This document shows, in pieces, positions 63,362 to 64,000 of a stretch of 64,000 nt of DNA. The DNA comes from an uncultured Holophagaceae bacterium (GTDB lineage: Bacteria; Acidobacteriota; Holophagae; Holophagales; Holophagaceae). Position 1 is the stretch's first letter. Each line of letters opens with the position of its first letter. The stretch is taken from positions 1-64,000 of the forward strand of contig CAIZZF010000004.1 of the NCBI GenBank assembly GCA_903937385.1, in the 5' to 3' direction. The translations under genes and the position numbers were made by a program. Below the pieces are notes generated by a model that was not told where the DNA came from, searched no databases, and worked only from the letters and a program-made list of their open reading frames with translations.

Positions 63362-63913
63362 ATGACCCGTTCCGGCGCCCCTCCCATGGTCCTTCCGCAA
63401 CCGCTGGGGCTGGCGGACAGCCGGTTCTACCTGGCGACCTGCGCTTTGGTGGTGGGCAACCTGGTGTTCCCCCTCCTGGTCCACCGGATTCCCGACGCGG
63501 GGCGGACCCTGCTGCCGATCCTCTTCTTCACCCTCATCGCCGGGTGGCGCTACGGCGCGAAGGTGGGCCTGCTGACGGGCCTGCTCTCCCCCCTGGCCAA
63601 CCATTTCCTGACGGGCCTGCCCCCGGCCGCGCTGCTCCGGGAGCTGCTGGTCCAGTCGGCGCTGCTGGGCGTGGTGGCGGCGCTGGTGGCCGCCCGCAGC
63701 CGCCGGCCGACCCTGGCGCTCCTGGCGCTGGTGGTGGGCGTGCATCAGGCGCTGGTGCTGTTCCCGCAGCTGCTGCAGGGCGGCGCCCAGGCCTGCTTCG
63801 AGACCTTCCAGCTGCGGCTGCCGGGCCTCCTGCTCCAGATCCTCGCCGGCACGGCCCTGCTCCGGTGCCTGCCCACGCGGCCCCAGAGCCTGGATGGAAG
63901 CCGTGTGGGATGA
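63362..63913 (+). CDS. ECF transporter S-component-like membrane protein
   Basis: A 183-residue protein with about five to six helices (FYLATCALVVGNLVFPLLVH; LLPILFFTLIAGWRYGAKVG; LLVQSALLGVVAALVA). ITLIAGWRYGAKVGLLTGLLSPLANHFLTG-like spacing, with Leu-Ser-Pro and Asn-His, resembles S-components such as HmpT or QueT, which bind vitamins or precursors. No energising module lies in the window, so it may share one encoded elsewhere. AGGAG precedes ATG 63362. The substrate is unknown. Confidence 0.7.
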   Translation: MTRSGAPPMVLPQPLGLADSRFYLATCALVVGNLVFPLLVHRIPDAGRTLLPILFFTLIAGWRYGAKVGLLTGLLSPLANHFLTGLPPAALLRELLVQSALLGVVAALVAARSRRPTLALLALVVGVHQALVLFPQLLQGGAQACFETFQLRLPGLLLQILAGTALLRCLPTRPQSLDGSRVG

Positions 63914-64000
63914 GGCCCGCCGGGCCCCCGAGCTGGGCCTGCCCGCGCACCTGACCCTGCAGCTCTTCGAGGGAGACGAGGTGATCTTTGCCAGCAGCAA
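63894..64000 (+). CDS. DUF1893-like protein, truncated by the window end
   Basis: An open frame MEAVWDEARRAPELGL... runs off the window. LTLQLFEGDEVIFASS resembles the LTLVIxKDGEVIFES segment of DUF1893 proteins. It overlaps the ECF gene by 20 bases, implying coupling. Only about 35 residues are visible, so the assignment is tentative. Confidence 0.5.
   Translation, partial: MEAVWDEARRAPELGLPAHLTLQLFEGDEVIFASS

Overview
The window is a 64 kb piece of a GC-rich (roughly two-thirds G+C) bacterial chromosome. Gram-negative features (LolA-like carrier, AsmA/DUF748 protein), flagellin, a serine operon with a DUF1015 gene, and an Anbu operon suggest an acidobacterium of the Holophagae (Geothrix/Holophaga-like). 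This is an inference from gene content; there is no rRNA in the window to prove it.

Layout. 1-4425 (minus): a structured leftmost segment and terminator, then an operon with a LolA-like protein, a split ManC/cupin pair, ATP-type phosphofructokinase, a Lys-rich exported protein and a CheZ-like protein. 4557-6392: thiC. 6397-7521: an IS1595-type insertion sequence. 7522-about 9480: a low-GC integron cassette remnant with two clear attC sites and no integrase, carrying an SDR gene and an unknown gene. 9486-28764: core genes (VOC protein, HemG-type oxidase, DUF748, a cyclic-2,3-diphosphoglycerate synthetase homologue, an ERCC4/XPF-type nuclease, an old yellow enzyme, ComF, transport and envelope genes, a response regulator, and a DUF1015-serA-serC group). 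28940-36667: mixed housekeeping and unknown genes, including rlmF, glsA, a DinB protein and an SDR lacking the usual catalytic Tyr. 36769-40737: a four-gene Anbu operon (ATP-grasp, alpha-E, transglutaminase, bacterial proteasome homologue). 41969: a metacaspase-like protein. 42951-44497: ahcY with an SAH riboswitch. 44755-46720: ComEA-like protein, two pseudopilin-like proteins and RadC, followed by a 133 bp MITE-like element. 48111-54976: a three-gene lipase/exported protein/membrane patatin module lying between a locus and its deleted duplicate, which ends at the 3' end of a tRNA-Ser gene. 54977-55476: two divergent tRNA-Ser genes and repeats of a tRNA 3' end. 55473-64000: GGT, DAHP synthase, branched-chain aminotransferase, a MocR regulator, flagellin, LrgAB, an ECF S-component and a truncated DUF1893 gene.

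Two themes cut across the genes. Many gene borders carry short perfect hairpins (arms 10-17 bp, loops 3-4 bp) without a T tract, two of which show compensatory base changes. Four spacers contain longer imperfect inverted repeats, two of which share an exact 19 bp core. The best candidates for new biology are the lipase/patatin module beside tRNA-Ser, the integrase-less cassette remnant, the hairpin family, and the bacterial ERCC4 nuclease.
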